From positions 1-64,000 of the forward strand of contig ABHC01000013.1 in assembly GCA_000171835.1 (NCBI GenBank): a stretch of 64,000 bases of DNA, read 5' to 3'. Shown in pieces: positions 52,576 through 61,287 of this stretch. The position numbers were made by a program, and so were the translations under genes. The notes beneath the pieces are model-generated. The model worked only from the letters and a program-made list of their open reading frames with translations. It was not told the origin of the DNA and ran no database searches. This DNA comes from an alpha proteobacterium BAL199. Its GTDB lineage: Bacteria; Pseudomonadota; Alphaproteobacteria; Thalassobaculales; Thalassobaculaceae. Position 1 is the stretch's first letter; each line of letters starts with the position of its first letter.

Positions 52576-54273
52576 TCAGAGGAACTCGAAGTCGTTGATG
52601 TCGACCACCGACACACCGGTCAGTCGGATCATCAGGTAGTTGCTCGCGTTACCGTGGACCATGACAACCAGGTCATTACCCGAGGAGACGTAAGCGATCG
52701 TGTTGACGCCACCGAAGGTGACAGCGTTGCCGAACACACCCGGGGTACCTGCCGTGCTTACGACACCCGTGAGCAACTGGATCTTGTCAGTGCCACGTGC
52801 GAAGCCGGAGATCAGGTGAACCGAGGCGTTTAACGCAGTAAACCCGGCGATCGCCGTGTTGACCGCGCTGATACCGAACACGAACCGATCGGCACCATCG
52901 CCACCGACCAACGTATCGGCACCAAGCGTGTTGGTAGCATACAGCGAGTCGGCGCCGTCGCCACCGGACATGATGTCGTTACCGCTGCCGCTGAAGACGA
53001 GGTCGTTGCCGGCCCCACCAGACAGCGTGTCGGTCCCGTCACCACCAGACAACGTGTCGTTGCCTTCGCCACCGTACATGACCGAGCCAGTCGACAGACC
53101 AAGCAACAGGTCGTTGCCGATGCCACCAACCAAGGTGTCGAGGCCTTCGCCGCCGGACAACGTGTCGTTGCCTTCACCACCGGACAGCAGATCGTTGCCA
53201 GTGTGACCACGGAGGACGTCGTTACCGGCTCCACCGAAGAACGCGAAGGTGAAGTTGACGGTACCGTTCTTGGAACCGAACAGAGTGTCGTCGCCGTCAC
53301 CACCGTATACAACCTGAAGACCAGCGACGTTGACCGACGCGCCAGAGAAGCTGATCAGGTCATTGCCGGCACCGCCGTACAGCAACGCCACACCAGAAGC
53401 CAACGTCGCGGCAAGGATCGTGTCCTGGCCATCGCCGCCGTAAACGGTGTCAGAACCCAGACCGGCCACGATCAAGTCGTTGCCCGTGGCGCCCATGATC
53501 GAGTCGTCACCCTCACCACCGGTGATGCTGTCGTTGCCGTCATTGCCGTAGAGCGTATCGGCAGCGCTGCCACCGATCAGGATGTCGTTGCCCAGGTTGC
53601 CCCAGAGCACGTCAGCGCCATCTTCACCGGACAGAACGTCGTTGCCCTGACCGCCGTACGCGATGTCGTTTCCGGTGCCGCCCGACAACGTGTCGTTGCC
53701 AAGGTTGCCGTAGATGAGGTCAGCATTCTGACCAGCCGACACAAGATCGTTATCCTGGCCACCGAAGATGCTGTCCGCACCGCCGGCAGTCGTGATCACG
53801 TCGTTGCCCTCTTCTCCAAACACCACAGTGTTCGACGTATTGGTCGTGACGATCGCCACCGTGTCGTTGCCCTGGCCGCCATAAATGGTGGCCGCGCCCG
53901 TGACGTTGGTGAAGATATCGTTGCCGAGGTTACCGAACATGACGTCGGTGCCAGCACCGCCATCAATGATGTCGTTGCCCTGACCGCCGTACAACGTGTC
54001 AGCGTCATCGCCACCGAGCAACGAGTCGTCGCCGATATTGCCGTAAATCAGATCCAGGCCAGTATCGCCCGAAACCGTGTCTGCGTCCTGTCCACCGAAG
54101 ACGGTGTCCGAACCGCCAGCCGCAGAAATCAGGTCATTGCCCTGGTTACCATAGATCAGATCCGCGCCATCAAGCGCACTTACCGTATCCGGGCCGGCAA
54201 GCGCGGAGATCACGTCGGCGCTGGCGGTGCCCGTGAGCAGCTCGCTAGAGGTCGTGCCAGTAATGTTCGCCAT
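52576..54273 (-). CDS. large RTX-repeat calcium-binding protein, S-layer candidate
   Basis: 565 aa, AGGAG seven bases before ATG 54273. Almost the whole chain from residue ~10 to ~470 is RTX nonapeptides in blocks (GGQGNDIIDGG, GGEGNDTLSGGEGLDTLVGG), followed by an end domain with ADRFVFGISAVNTAIAGF and the C-terminus VDINDFEFL, a type I secretion-like end similar to that of the 252-aa RTX protein. No signal peptide, no Cys, two Lys, very acidic and rich in Thr/Ser/Gly/Asn. Monocistronic, with its own leader and a strong terminator, between glycosyltransferase genes and 8 kb from the type I exporter: the layout of an RsaA-like S-layer protein. Confidence 0.85.
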   Translation of the reverse strand: MANITGTTSSELLTGTASADVISALAGPDTVSALDGADLIYGNQGNDLISAAGGSDTVFGGQDADTVSGDTGLDLIYGNIGDDSLLGGDDADTLYGGQGNDIIDGGAGTDVMFGNLGNDIFTNVTGAATIYGGQGNDTVAIVTTNTSNTVVFGEEGNDVITTAGGADSIFGGQDNDLVSAGQNADLIYGNLGNDTLSGGTGNDIAYGGQGNDVLSGEDGADVLWGNLGNDILIGGSAADTLYGNDGNDSITGGEGDDSIMGATGNDLIVAGLGSDTVYGGDGQDTILAATLASGVALLYGGAGNDLISFSGASVNVAGLQVVYGGDGDDTLFGSKNGTVNFTFAFFGGAGNDVLRGHTGNDLLSGGEGNDTLSGGEGLDTLVGGIGNDLLLGLSTGSVMYGGEGNDTLSGGDGTDTLSGGAGNDLVFSGSGNDIMSGGDGADSLYATNTLGADTLVGGDGADRFVFGISAVNTAIAGFTALNASVHLISGFARGTDKIQLLTGVVSTAGTPGVFGNAVTFGGVNTIAYVSSGNDLVVMVHGNASNYLMIRLTGVSVVDINDFEFL

Positions 54274-54411
54274 CGTTGTAACTCCTAGACTCCCTACAGA
54301 GCGTGTGTGCGTCTGAACGATGCTGATCGACCGAAGACGATCACCACCCTCCCCTGTCAGACCGCGTTCTCACGCAACAGCGCCAGCAGCTACCAGGGAG
54401 GACGTTTTGGT

Positions 54412-54439
54412 TTTACAGCAGGTAATCCGGCTGATGCAA
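54412..54439 (-). promoter_or_regulatory. candidate promoter for the large RTX gene
   Basis: Minus strand: TTGCAT (54434-54439), 16-nt spacer, TGTAAA (54412-54417). It would leave a leader of about 130 nt before the RTX start codon. The match to a sigma-70 consensus is moderate and was found by eye. Confidence 0.3.
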
Positions 54440-54495
54440 GCGGCGTGAGGGGAAAATCACCTAGTCATTAGACGTTAGCGGCAACCGGTGAATTC

Positions 54496-54517
54496 CTTGT
54501 GACAAATTTGCCACAAG
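54496..54517. promoter_or_regulatory. 22-bp near-perfect palindrome upstream of the RTX gene
   Basis: CTTGTG.CAAATTTG.CACAAG: the two 11-bp arms match except for one position. It lies 223 bp before the RTX start and 39 bp beyond the end of the GT1-like gene, upstream of the proposed promoter. AT-rich centre and lack of a T-run argue against a terminator, so it is a plausible dimeric repressor or activator site. Confidence 0.45.
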
Positions 54518-54556
54518 ATCGTCCGCCGCAGCGGGCGACGCGAAGTGGTAGCTGGT

Positions 54557-55738
54557 TCACGGGTGCGACCGGCTGGTGCAGGCTGCCACCACGGTGTCCA
54601 AGGCGGTCGCCGGTCGAGCCGAAAGTTGGCGGGCACAGTGCGTCGCACGCTCGGCAAATTGCGGGTTGTCCGCGGTCGTGGCGAGCGCCCGGCCAACGTC
54701 TTCCACCGAGAAACGTCCAGCGCCACGGAGCGCCACCGCCACGCCCAGCCGGCCAAGGGCGTCCGAGTTCGCGAATTGTTCGAAGTGGCGGGGAGCGAGC
54801 AACTGCGGTCGCCCAAGCCCAAGGGTCTGTTCGGCGGTACCGACGCCGGCATGATGGATAATAACTTTCGATTTCTCAGCCATAGCCCGCATATCCTGCG
54901 GTTCGTCCCAGACTCGAAGGCCCCTCTCTCGCCACGCGTTGCGCTGCGCCGCCGTCGAGTCGCGCAAGAAGACCGTCCCCAGGCGGCCGGTTGCTGCCAA
55001 GCCCTCGAGAACACGGTCGGTGAACGCGAATCCAGCCGACAGATACGCGAAGTAGCTGTCCTGCGGTAACCCGGTGACTGGACGTGGCGGTGGAGCAATC
55101 GGACCGATTGCCTGCTCCGAGCGTACGGCCCGCCAAGGATCAAGCTCAGGCAGCGTGATCACGTACCGCTGGGTGCCCTCGAACAACAATGGGAGCCGAC
55201 TTGGCGTCGGTCGACCGCGCGCCGACTGCACCTTGCCCACCACCTCCAGCAACCGGACTTCTTCAAACGCAGGTCGGGCTTTTCTGAAGGGTAGAAATTG
55301 TTCGGTTTCGAACGGCGGCAGAGTGAAACCATCACCAATCGGGATCCACGGAACAGGCCCGCCGAACAGCGCCAAATTGGCCGTCGGAGCATAGTCGGTC
55401 ACCACCAGATCTGGTGCTGCCAACTCAATCAACCCATGCCATCCAGCCACCAGCGGTGCGAGCCGCTCAACGCCAGAAAAGCCGACGGCTCCGAGAATGT
55501 CGCCCACCGTTACCGGTTGGGTGCCGTCAGGTCCTCGGATCGGTTCGACCCGAGCCAGCGGTGCTTGCAACACCTCGAAACCAGCCGACTGAACCGCGCG
55601 TCCGGCCAGTTCGAGCTGCCGCACGGCAAATCGACACCGCACACCCGCGTCGCGCAACCGCTCAGCGATTTTGATCAGCCGCGAAACATGACCAAGCCCG
55701 TCACCCAACTCCCACGCGAACAGTACGGTACGGGTCAA
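54557..55738 (-). CDS. GT1-like (UGT/MGT-type) glycosyltransferase
   Basis: 393 aa from a TTG start overlapping the upstream TPR fusion's stop (TTGA). GT-B fold with WELGDGLGHVSRLIKIAERLRDAG at the N-terminus and the donor-site motif HHAGVGTAEQTLGLGRPQLLAPRHFEQFANSDALGRLG, as in GT1/MurG-like transferases that use UDP- or dTDP-sugars. Could cap a lipid- or protein-linked glycan. Last gene of its unit before the RTX gene. Confidence 0.85.
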   Translation of the reverse strand: MTRTVLFAWELGDGLGHVSRLIKIAERLRDAGVRCRFAVRQLELAGRAVQSAGFEVLQAPLARVEPIRGPDGTQPVTVGDILGAVGFSGVERLAPLVAGWHGLIELAAPDLVVTDYAPTANLALFGGPVPWIPIGDGFTLPPFETEQFLPFRKARPAFEEVRLLEVVGKVQSARGRPTPSRLPLLFEGTQRYVITLPELDPWRAVRSEQAIGPIAPPPRPVTGLPQDSYFAYLSAGFAFTDRVLEGLAATGRLGTVFLRDSTAAQRNAWRERGLRVWDEPQDMRAMAEKSKVIIHHAGVGTAEQTLGLGRPQLLAPRHFEQFANSDALGRLGVAVALRGAGRFSVEDVGRALATTADNPQFAERATHCARQLSARPATALDTVVAACTSRSHP

Positions 55739-57516
55739 CGCGACTCACCCGCCGTGACGGTCCGTCGACTTGCGACGGTTTCGCGCAACGCGACGCCGAC
55801 TCGTTCGAATACGCCGTCCCAGTCTCCAAGGGTGGTCTGCCGGAACAACCGTGCGGTCGGATACCAAGGGCTGTCTTCCCGCCCAACGAGCCATCGCCAA
55901 TCGGCGTTCCGGGACAGCACCACCCAGACCGGCTTGCCGAGGGCACCGGCAAGATGCGCCACCGAGGTGCAGGTGGTGATGACCAAGTCCAATTGCCCCA
56001 TGGCAAGAGCGGTATCGCGGAAACTCGACAGGCGTTCGTTGAGCCGGACCACCGAATCGGGCGCGTTTGCGACTTCAGGCTCGCGTTCGCCCTTCTGAAG
56101 CGAGAAAAACTGGACGCCATCATGATCGAACAGCGGCATCCAGGATTCCAGTTTGGTAGAACGGGTACGGTCGTTCGGAAACTGGGGATTGCCCCCGAAC
56201 ACGAACCCTACCTTCAGGCGCCGCGGGTCCGCTTCGGGGATCGGAAAGTCGGCCCCGGGCGGAACAGCGAGATAGGGCACCGAGTTGGGAAGCAGCTCCA
56301 AAGTGTCAATTCGCAACACCCGTGTCGCCGACAGCAGCGGCAGGTGGATATCCGCCGGCGGTGGCGGCGCGAAACGCGGAATGATCTGGTCGATTCCGGG
56401 CAACCCCTCGAGCAATGACAATAGGTTATCGTGGCACTCCAGCACGATGCGGCCCGTCTCACCCTTGCGCTCGACAATCAGCGGAATGAACCGCAGGAAC
56501 TGTAGAACATCGCCGATTCCCTGCTCGGTATGCAGCAGGAGCGTGCGTCCGTCAAACGGGCCGCCGTCCCACAAAGGCTGAGGAAACGCCCGCCGCTTGG
56601 ACGGAAAATGCTCGTACTGCCACCGCCATTCGTACTCGTCGAAGCCGGCCTTGAGCTGACCGTCACACAGCAATGCCAGGGACAGGTTCCAGTGCAGTTC
56701 CGCATTGCTCGGCCGGCAGGCAATGGCTCGGCGGTAGCTCTTGATCGCCGGAGCCAGAAGCTCCTCGGCCCGGTACAGATTGCCGTAGTTGTAGTAGACG
56801 CCACCATCCTCGGGCGCCAGGCACATCGAGCGACGATAGGCGGTCCGGGCCTGATCGTACCGACCCATCTTTCTCAGCAAGGCGCCGAAGTTCGACAGAA
56901 CATAGGGCTTGTAGCCGAGCAACTCGAGCGAACGCCGATACAACTGCAGGGCTTCATCGAACTGCTCGTTCGATTGCAGCAGATTGGCAAGGTTCAGCGC
57001 GGCATCCCCGAACGTCGGATCAGTGAAGAGCGCTTGCCGGTACACCCGCTCGGCACGATCACGATTGCCTTTTGTTTCCAGAGCTTTGGCAAGCGCTATC
57101 CGGTACGTGCGACGAAACGGGTTCAAGTTGACCGCCGCGTCGTAGGACACGATCGCGCGGTCCGTGTTTCCTTGTTTCTCCTGTGCCGCCCCCAGAAGCC
57201 CGTAGAGATCGTCGTTTCCCGGCGCTCGCCCAAGCCCGCGTGTCGCCAGTTGTTCAGCCTCGCGCGCCCTGCCTGTGCGTAGCGCAAGCCGGGCCGCGAC
57301 CGCGAGCAACGCCGAGTCGGCGTTGGCCCCGGCCTTCGCCATGGCCCGCCGGACGTCCTCGGTCGCTCCCGCGAAATTCCCTCTGTCGAGCCGTGCCGAA
57401 GCGCGATGCCGCAGCAAAGCCGGATCACCAGGGGCCCGGCTCAGTGCCTGCTCGATTTGCTCAAGGCTCGGCGGTTTTCGAGGGTCGAACCGCACGGTCG
57501 ACGTCGCGGCATTCAT
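55735..57516 (-). CDS. TPR-GT9-like glycosyltransferase fusion (copy 5)
   Basis: 593 aa from ATG 57516, which overlaps the upstream GT4 stop (ATGA). TPR repeats in residues ~15-320 (DDLYGLLGAAQEKQGNTDRAIVSYDAAV; VYYNYGNLYRAEELLAPAIKSYRRAI) then GT9-like LLHTEQGIGDVLQFLRFIPLIV, KVGFVFGGNPQFPNDRTRS and VITTCTSVAHLAGALGKPVWVVLS, ending PWYPTARLFRQTTLGDW. The ending is nearly the same as in copy 2, so these two are the closest pair. Confidence 0.83.
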   Translation of the reverse strand: MNAATSTVRFDPRKPPSLEQIEQALSRAPGDPALLRHRASARLDRGNFAGATEDVRRAMAKAGANADSALLAVAARLALRTGRAREAEQLATRGLGRAPGNDDLYGLLGAAQEKQGNTDRAIVSYDAAVNLNPFRRTYRIALAKALETKGNRDRAERVYRQALFTDPTFGDAALNLANLLQSNEQFDEALQLYRRSLELLGYKPYVLSNFGALLRKMGRYDQARTAYRRSMCLAPEDGGVYYNYGNLYRAEELLAPAIKSYRRAIACRPSNAELHWNLSLALLCDGQLKAGFDEYEWRWQYEHFPSKRRAFPQPLWDGGPFDGRTLLLHTEQGIGDVLQFLRFIPLIVERKGETGRIVLECHDNLLSLLEGLPGIDQIIPRFAPPPPADIHLPLLSATRVLRIDTLELLPNSVPYLAVPPGADFPIPEADPRRLKVGFVFGGNPQFPNDRTRSTKLESWMPLFDHDGVQFFSLQKGEREPEVANAPDSVVRLNERLSSFRDTALAMGQLDLVITTCTSVAHLAGALGKPVWVVLSRNADWRWLVGREDSPWYPTARLFRQTTLGDWDGVFERVGVALRETVASRRTVTAGESR

Positions 57517-59219
57517 TCTTCCGTTCCTTTCCGGCTCCCCAGGGACACCACACCGTACTTGGCCAGCCAACCAAGCGTGCGGGTCACCCGTACCCGGCGT
57601 TTCGACTCGAAGGCCCGCACGCAGGACTCCACCGTCTGATCACCGTCGCGGATCACATTGACGAGCGCCTCGGTCTCCTCGCCGTCGAGGAGCGCGTTGG
57701 CGGCGAACACGTTGCAGGACATGGCCGTCAGATCGGTCACGGCCGGGCCGTACGGATCGATCCGTACCGCAACGTCACCCGACAAATCTGCGCTGGCATG
57801 GGCCCCAAAGACATCGAAAGGATCGGTGAAACGCGGGTTCCTGGCCTGCCATCGCGGCGGTGCAATCTCCGTGTCGACCCGACGCCGTTCAGCCAATTCA
57901 GACCAGAGATCCTGATAGGTCCGTACAACTACGGACCAGTCATATCGCTCGCGAACCCGCCGACGACCCGCCTCCCCCATCTGCCGGCGACGGTTCGGAT
58001 CACGGACCAAGGCTTCCAGTGCGTCAGCGAATGCCGGAACATCAACAACCGTCATCTGGCTAACAAAGCCAATGTACAGATCGTAGCTAAGGTTATCCAA
58101 GACGTGGGCGTCGGCAACCGCGGCGCCGGTTCCAGGCGATGGCATCCAGGTTGGAACGCGCAGTCCGGTGACGCCGTCGACTACGGTATCCTTGTACCCG
58201 TTCCAATCGCTGACCAGGCACGGCAACCCAGCAGCCATCGCCTCGACCGGCGTAATGCCGAAGCTCTCCTGGATGTTGTCAGACAACGATATGAAGACAT
58301 CCGCCGCGGCCCAACTCGCGTCCGCGAGACTTCGATCGGCTCCGTCCAGAAAGTGCACTGCAACATCCGGACAGTACCGCGCGGCTCCGTCCCGATAGCC
58401 CTCTTCGGCGCCTTTTGTCGGAAACTGGCCGGTCTGTACCAAGTGGATGCGGCCGTGCTCCGACCCCAAGCGTTGTGCCACACGCTGCGCTCCGAGATAC
58501 ATCGGCACAGGATGGGCCTTGGCGTGGTACGCAAGTCGCCCGAAGAACAACACCACCGTGTCGTGATCGTCGGCGCCGATCTGTTGACGCAACGAAGCCC
58601 GAGCCACGCCATCGCGGCTCAAGCGTTCAAACTTGTCGGCATCGACTCCGAGCGGAATCACCGGAGTCTGGACCGGACTGACCGGACGCACGCCAAGGCG
58701 CGTCTCCAGATAGTCCGCATAGTGCTCTTGTTGCCGCAGCACTACCTTGCGCGCAGCCTCGGATGTGCAGATCAGAGCGTCCCAGGACTGCACCGACCCG
58801 GTCAGCATCTCGCACACAATCTCCATGGCCTGCGTGCTGGAAAGCGTGTGGGTGATGCCGCACAGGCTGTAACCGCGCTGACTCAAATGCCGGCGCGTCA
58901 TCGCTGTGCTAGCCAGTTGCGGATCCGGCACGAACAGCGTTCCGATACTCGCGATGCTCGACAGGTTCCTGCTGTTGAACACGTTCACTGGACGGGCGGC
59001 CAGCACCGGGTCGCCCGACACGATCGATGCTACTTGACGTCGAAACGCCGGCGCATGCGAATCCTTGAAGCCGATCCCGACATACCGGTCGACCTCTGCG
59101 TGCCGAACGAAGCCTTCCAGAAAACTCGCCCCGGCGATATGCCGGCCCATAACCTGCTTACGGTTAGCATCGTAGGCCGACGGCTCGAACAGGATCGCGG
59201 CGTTGCTCCCCCGGCTCAC
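57513..59219 (-). CDS. GT4-family glycosyltransferase with long N-terminal region
   Basis: 568 aa from GTG 59219 (overlaps the previous stop; GTGA). Residues ~1-180 are a non-GT or acceptor region (AAILFEPSAYDANRKQVMGRHIAGASFLEGF, then RGYSLCGITHTLSSTQAMEIVCEML). The donor domain has VIPLGVDADKFERLS, VVLFFGRLAYHAKAHP, ADVFISLSDNIQESFGITPVEAMAAGLPCLVSD with EX7E intact (ESFGITPVE). Adds a sugar from a nucleotide donor. Confidence 0.88.
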   Translation of the reverse strand: MSRGSNAAILFEPSAYDANRKQVMGRHIAGASFLEGFVRHAEVDRYVGIGFKDSHAPAFRRQVASIVSGDPVLAARPVNVFNSRNLSSIASIGTLFVPDPQLASTAMTRRHLSQRGYSLCGITHTLSSTQAMEIVCEMLTGSVQSWDALICTSEAARKVVLRQQEHYADYLETRLGVRPVSPVQTPVIPLGVDADKFERLSRDGVARASLRQQIGADDHDTVVLFFGRLAYHAKAHPVPMYLGAQRVAQRLGSEHGRIHLVQTGQFPTKGAEEGYRDGAARYCPDVAVHFLDGADRSLADASWAAADVFISLSDNIQESFGITPVEAMAAGLPCLVSDWNGYKDTVVDGVTGLRVPTWMPSPGTGAAVADAHVLDNLSYDLYIGFVSQMTVVDVPAFADALEALVRDPNRRRQMGEAGRRRVRERYDWSVVVRTYQDLWSELAERRRVDTEIAPPRWQARNPRFTDPFDVFGAHASADLSGDVAVRIDPYGPAVTDLTAMSCNVFAANALLDGEETEALVNVIRDGDQTVESCVRAFESKRRVRVTRTLGWLAKYGVVSLGSRKGTEE

Positions 59220-60241
59220 AATACCGGCCCCTTGTTTCCAGCGGCATCGAGCAGCGCGACCGCCCTGTCGAACTCGTCGAGGATGGCGTCCGTACGATCC
59301 GGCCGCCAAACGAACCGGCAGAGCGGGGTGGCGTGCGGAAAGTCGCCGTTCGGCTCGACCGCCAACAGTTGCGCCATCCGCTGCACACCGCCGAGGTCGA
59401 CGACCACGCTCGGCAGTTTGTCGACCGGAAGGAAGCAGAGCATCCGCGAGTCGGCCATGAAGTAGTTCAAAAACGCCGGCCCGCCGTTGTCGGCAAAATT
59501 CAGGTAGGCGCGCCGAAACAGCGCGACACGAAGCTCGAGATCAACAGCCCCAATGCCGAACACCGGCAGGTCCTCGAACATCGTCGTCTCGAGCCCGGCA
59601 GTCACCAGATCGGTGTCCGGCACGATTACCGGGTCATAGCCGCGCGCCCGCACCTCGCGGGCTGCCGCCACCCACTCCTCGATCCGAGAGTTCCGGGCCG
59701 CTTCGGTCTGCGACGACCGCAGGGTAAACACCACCGGTCGGCCACCCGGCGCGCGTTGCGCCAACCATTCATCGACCTTACGAAGCGCGGCCACCGGCGC
59801 GTGAAACACATCCAGCTCGGCACCGGTCGGCTTCAGGCCGAACAACTGATACAGCATGAAGGCGTGATTCGGCGCCTCGACCTTGTAGTTCGGTGGGAAG
59901 ATCTGCTGCGGATGCAGCGCCGTCATCAGGCGCGCCAGATCCATCCTGCGCTCGACGAAACTGATGCCGACGCAGTTCTTGGCAATTGCCGCATGGGGCA
60001 TCAGGACATGACGCACCCGCCACATCTTCTCATCGCGGTCGAGCGCCTTGTCCTTCGGCGTCTGGTCCCGAAACCCGGTGCCGTCACCGAGCACCAAGAC
60101 CACATGATAGCCGGCGAACCCCGAACGCAACGCCCAGATGTGCGCGAACGCGAAGAAGTTCATCACGTCGAAGGTGATGGGCGAGCGCCCGAGATCATAG
60201 ATCGCGTACAGGCTCGGCCGATTCGGGTCCGCATTGGTCAT
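59216..60241 (-). CDS. conserved protein of unknown function in glycan cluster
   Basis: 341 aa. SLYAIYDLGRSPITFDVMNFFAFAHIWALRSGF near the start and YHVVLVLGDGTGFR, then VVFTLRSSQTEAARNSRIEEWVAAAREVRARGYDPVIVPDT and a C-terminal NFADNGGPAFLNYFMADSRMLCFLP. The middle resembles the two-domain layout of GT-B proteins (the AAREVRARGYDPVIV strand and ...GGPAFLN loop), but no family is recognised. Position between FkbM methyltransferase and GT4 genes, with GTGA overlap, argues for a glycan-related enzyme. Confidence 0.55.
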   Translation of the reverse strand: MTNADPNRPSLYAIYDLGRSPITFDVMNFFAFAHIWALRSGFAGYHVVLVLGDGTGFRDQTPKDKALDRDEKMWRVRHVLMPHAAIAKNCVGISFVERRMDLARLMTALHPQQIFPPNYKVEAPNHAFMLYQLFGLKPTGAELDVFHAPVAALRKVDEWLAQRAPGGRPVVFTLRSSQTEAARNSRIEEWVAAAREVRARGYDPVIVPDTDLVTAGLETTMFEDLPVFGIGAVDLELRVALFRRAYLNFADNGGPAFLNYFMADSRMLCFLPVDKLPSVVVDLGGVQRMAQLLAVEPNGDFPHATPLCRFVWRPDRTDAILDEFDRAVALLDAAGNKGPVL

Positions 60242-60263
60242 GGTTGGGATCGGGCCGCCAGGG

Positions 60264-61256
60264 TCAGTTCGGGTTCAGCCATTCGCTTTCGAAGATCTCG
60301 TTCCTGGCCGGCATCTCGGACTCGAAGAAGCGTTGATAGTCGCGGGCCGCCCGTTCGTAAAGCTCGCCGGACTGCGCGCGAAGACGGCCGGCGGCGAGAA
60401 TGAACAGCTTGCGCAAATAGCGCCGCACCGCCGGCTCCTCGCCGGTCGGGCGCCAGCCGGACGCGTGCAATCGCTCCAGGCAGATCACCGCGTAGTCGGG
60501 CATGCCGTTGCGCAACGCGAACGCCGCCAGCTTGAGCAACCCCGCCGCGGCACTATCGCCGCCCCAGGCCTCGACCGACGGCACCTTGCGGACGAACACC
60601 GCATCGCACCCGCACAGCGCGCCGAAGTTGCCGTCGACGGTCAGGTAGCTGAGCGGTTGACCCCGTCCGTCGTAGTCCAGGCGCATCAGCCGAAAGCCGA
60701 GGGTGTCGATCAGATGCGAGAAGATCGCCGATGCCGTCTGGGTCTCGAAGGAATCGTCGAACTGCACTTCGACCCGCAGCGCCAGCACCCGGTCCAACGC
60801 GTGAGCCGCGCCCTGCATCACCGCCAGTTCATGCCCTTCGACGTCGATCTTCAGGAAGTCGACACGGGACCGCGAGGCTGCCAGATGCGCGTCGATCGTG
60901 GTCGCGGGAACGGTGATCGTACCTTCCACCGTCCCCTCGTCGGGCCGCACATCGCCGAACCACAGGCTGTCCGGATTCGGCTTGGTCGCCCCGACATAGC
61001 CGCGGTGCGCAGTGATAAACAACTCAAGGCTGCTGTCCGGCACCGAACCGAGCGCCTCGGCCAGCACCGTGACGTCCTTGCGGGCGGCATACTTCTTTGT
61101 CAGGCGCGCTGCCTCGACCGGTTCCGGCTCGAACATCCGGTAGTCGAGTGGCGCCTCGTACCCGCGCCAGGACGGGTGCATCCCGTACCGGCCGCCGGCG
61201 TCCAGCACTACGGTGGTCCAGAGATCAGGCGCAGCCGGCATGTCAGTCTTGCTCAT
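60264..61256 (-). CDS. FkbM-family methyltransferase
   Basis: 330 aa from ATG 61256 (GAGGAACCC upstream); longer frames upstream are not supported. FkbM core: VVLDAGGRYGMHPSW, VLAEALGSVPDSSLELFIT, and VDFLKIDVEGHELAVMQGAAH with the conserved K-I-D-V-E-G. A C-terminal ~100-residue helical extension (LLKLAAFALRNGMPDYAVICLERLHASG) is not part of the common domain. O-methylation of a sugar or lipid-linked glycan is likely. Confidence 0.82.
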   Translation of the reverse strand: MSKTDMPAAPDLWTTVVLDAGGRYGMHPSWRGYEAPLDYRMFEPEPVEAARLTKKYAARKDVTVLAEALGSVPDSSLELFITAHRGYVGATKPNPDSLWFGDVRPDEGTVEGTITVPATTIDAHLAASRSRVDFLKIDVEGHELAVMQGAAHALDRVLALRVEVQFDDSFETQTASAIFSHLIDTLGFRLMRLDYDGRGQPLSYLTVDGNFGALCGCDAVFVRKVPSVEAWGGDSAAAGLLKLAAFALRNGMPDYAVICLERLHASGWRPTGEEPAVRRYLRKLFILAAGRLRAQSGELYERAARDYQRFFESEMPARNEIFESEWLNPN

Positions 61257-61287
61257 GATGGGTTCCTCGGCTCCGCAGCGGAAAACG

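Noticed and set aside
52576-54273. Periodic DNA repeats suggestive of a CRISPR or satellite
   Set aside because: Period and variation follow the 9-residue RTX coding repeats; no spacers.
53203-54288. 361-codon plus-strand open frame opposite the RTX gene
   Set aside because: Mirror of the RTX repeats (valine-rich repeating pattern); sense strand has true RTX motifs, ribosome site and terminator.
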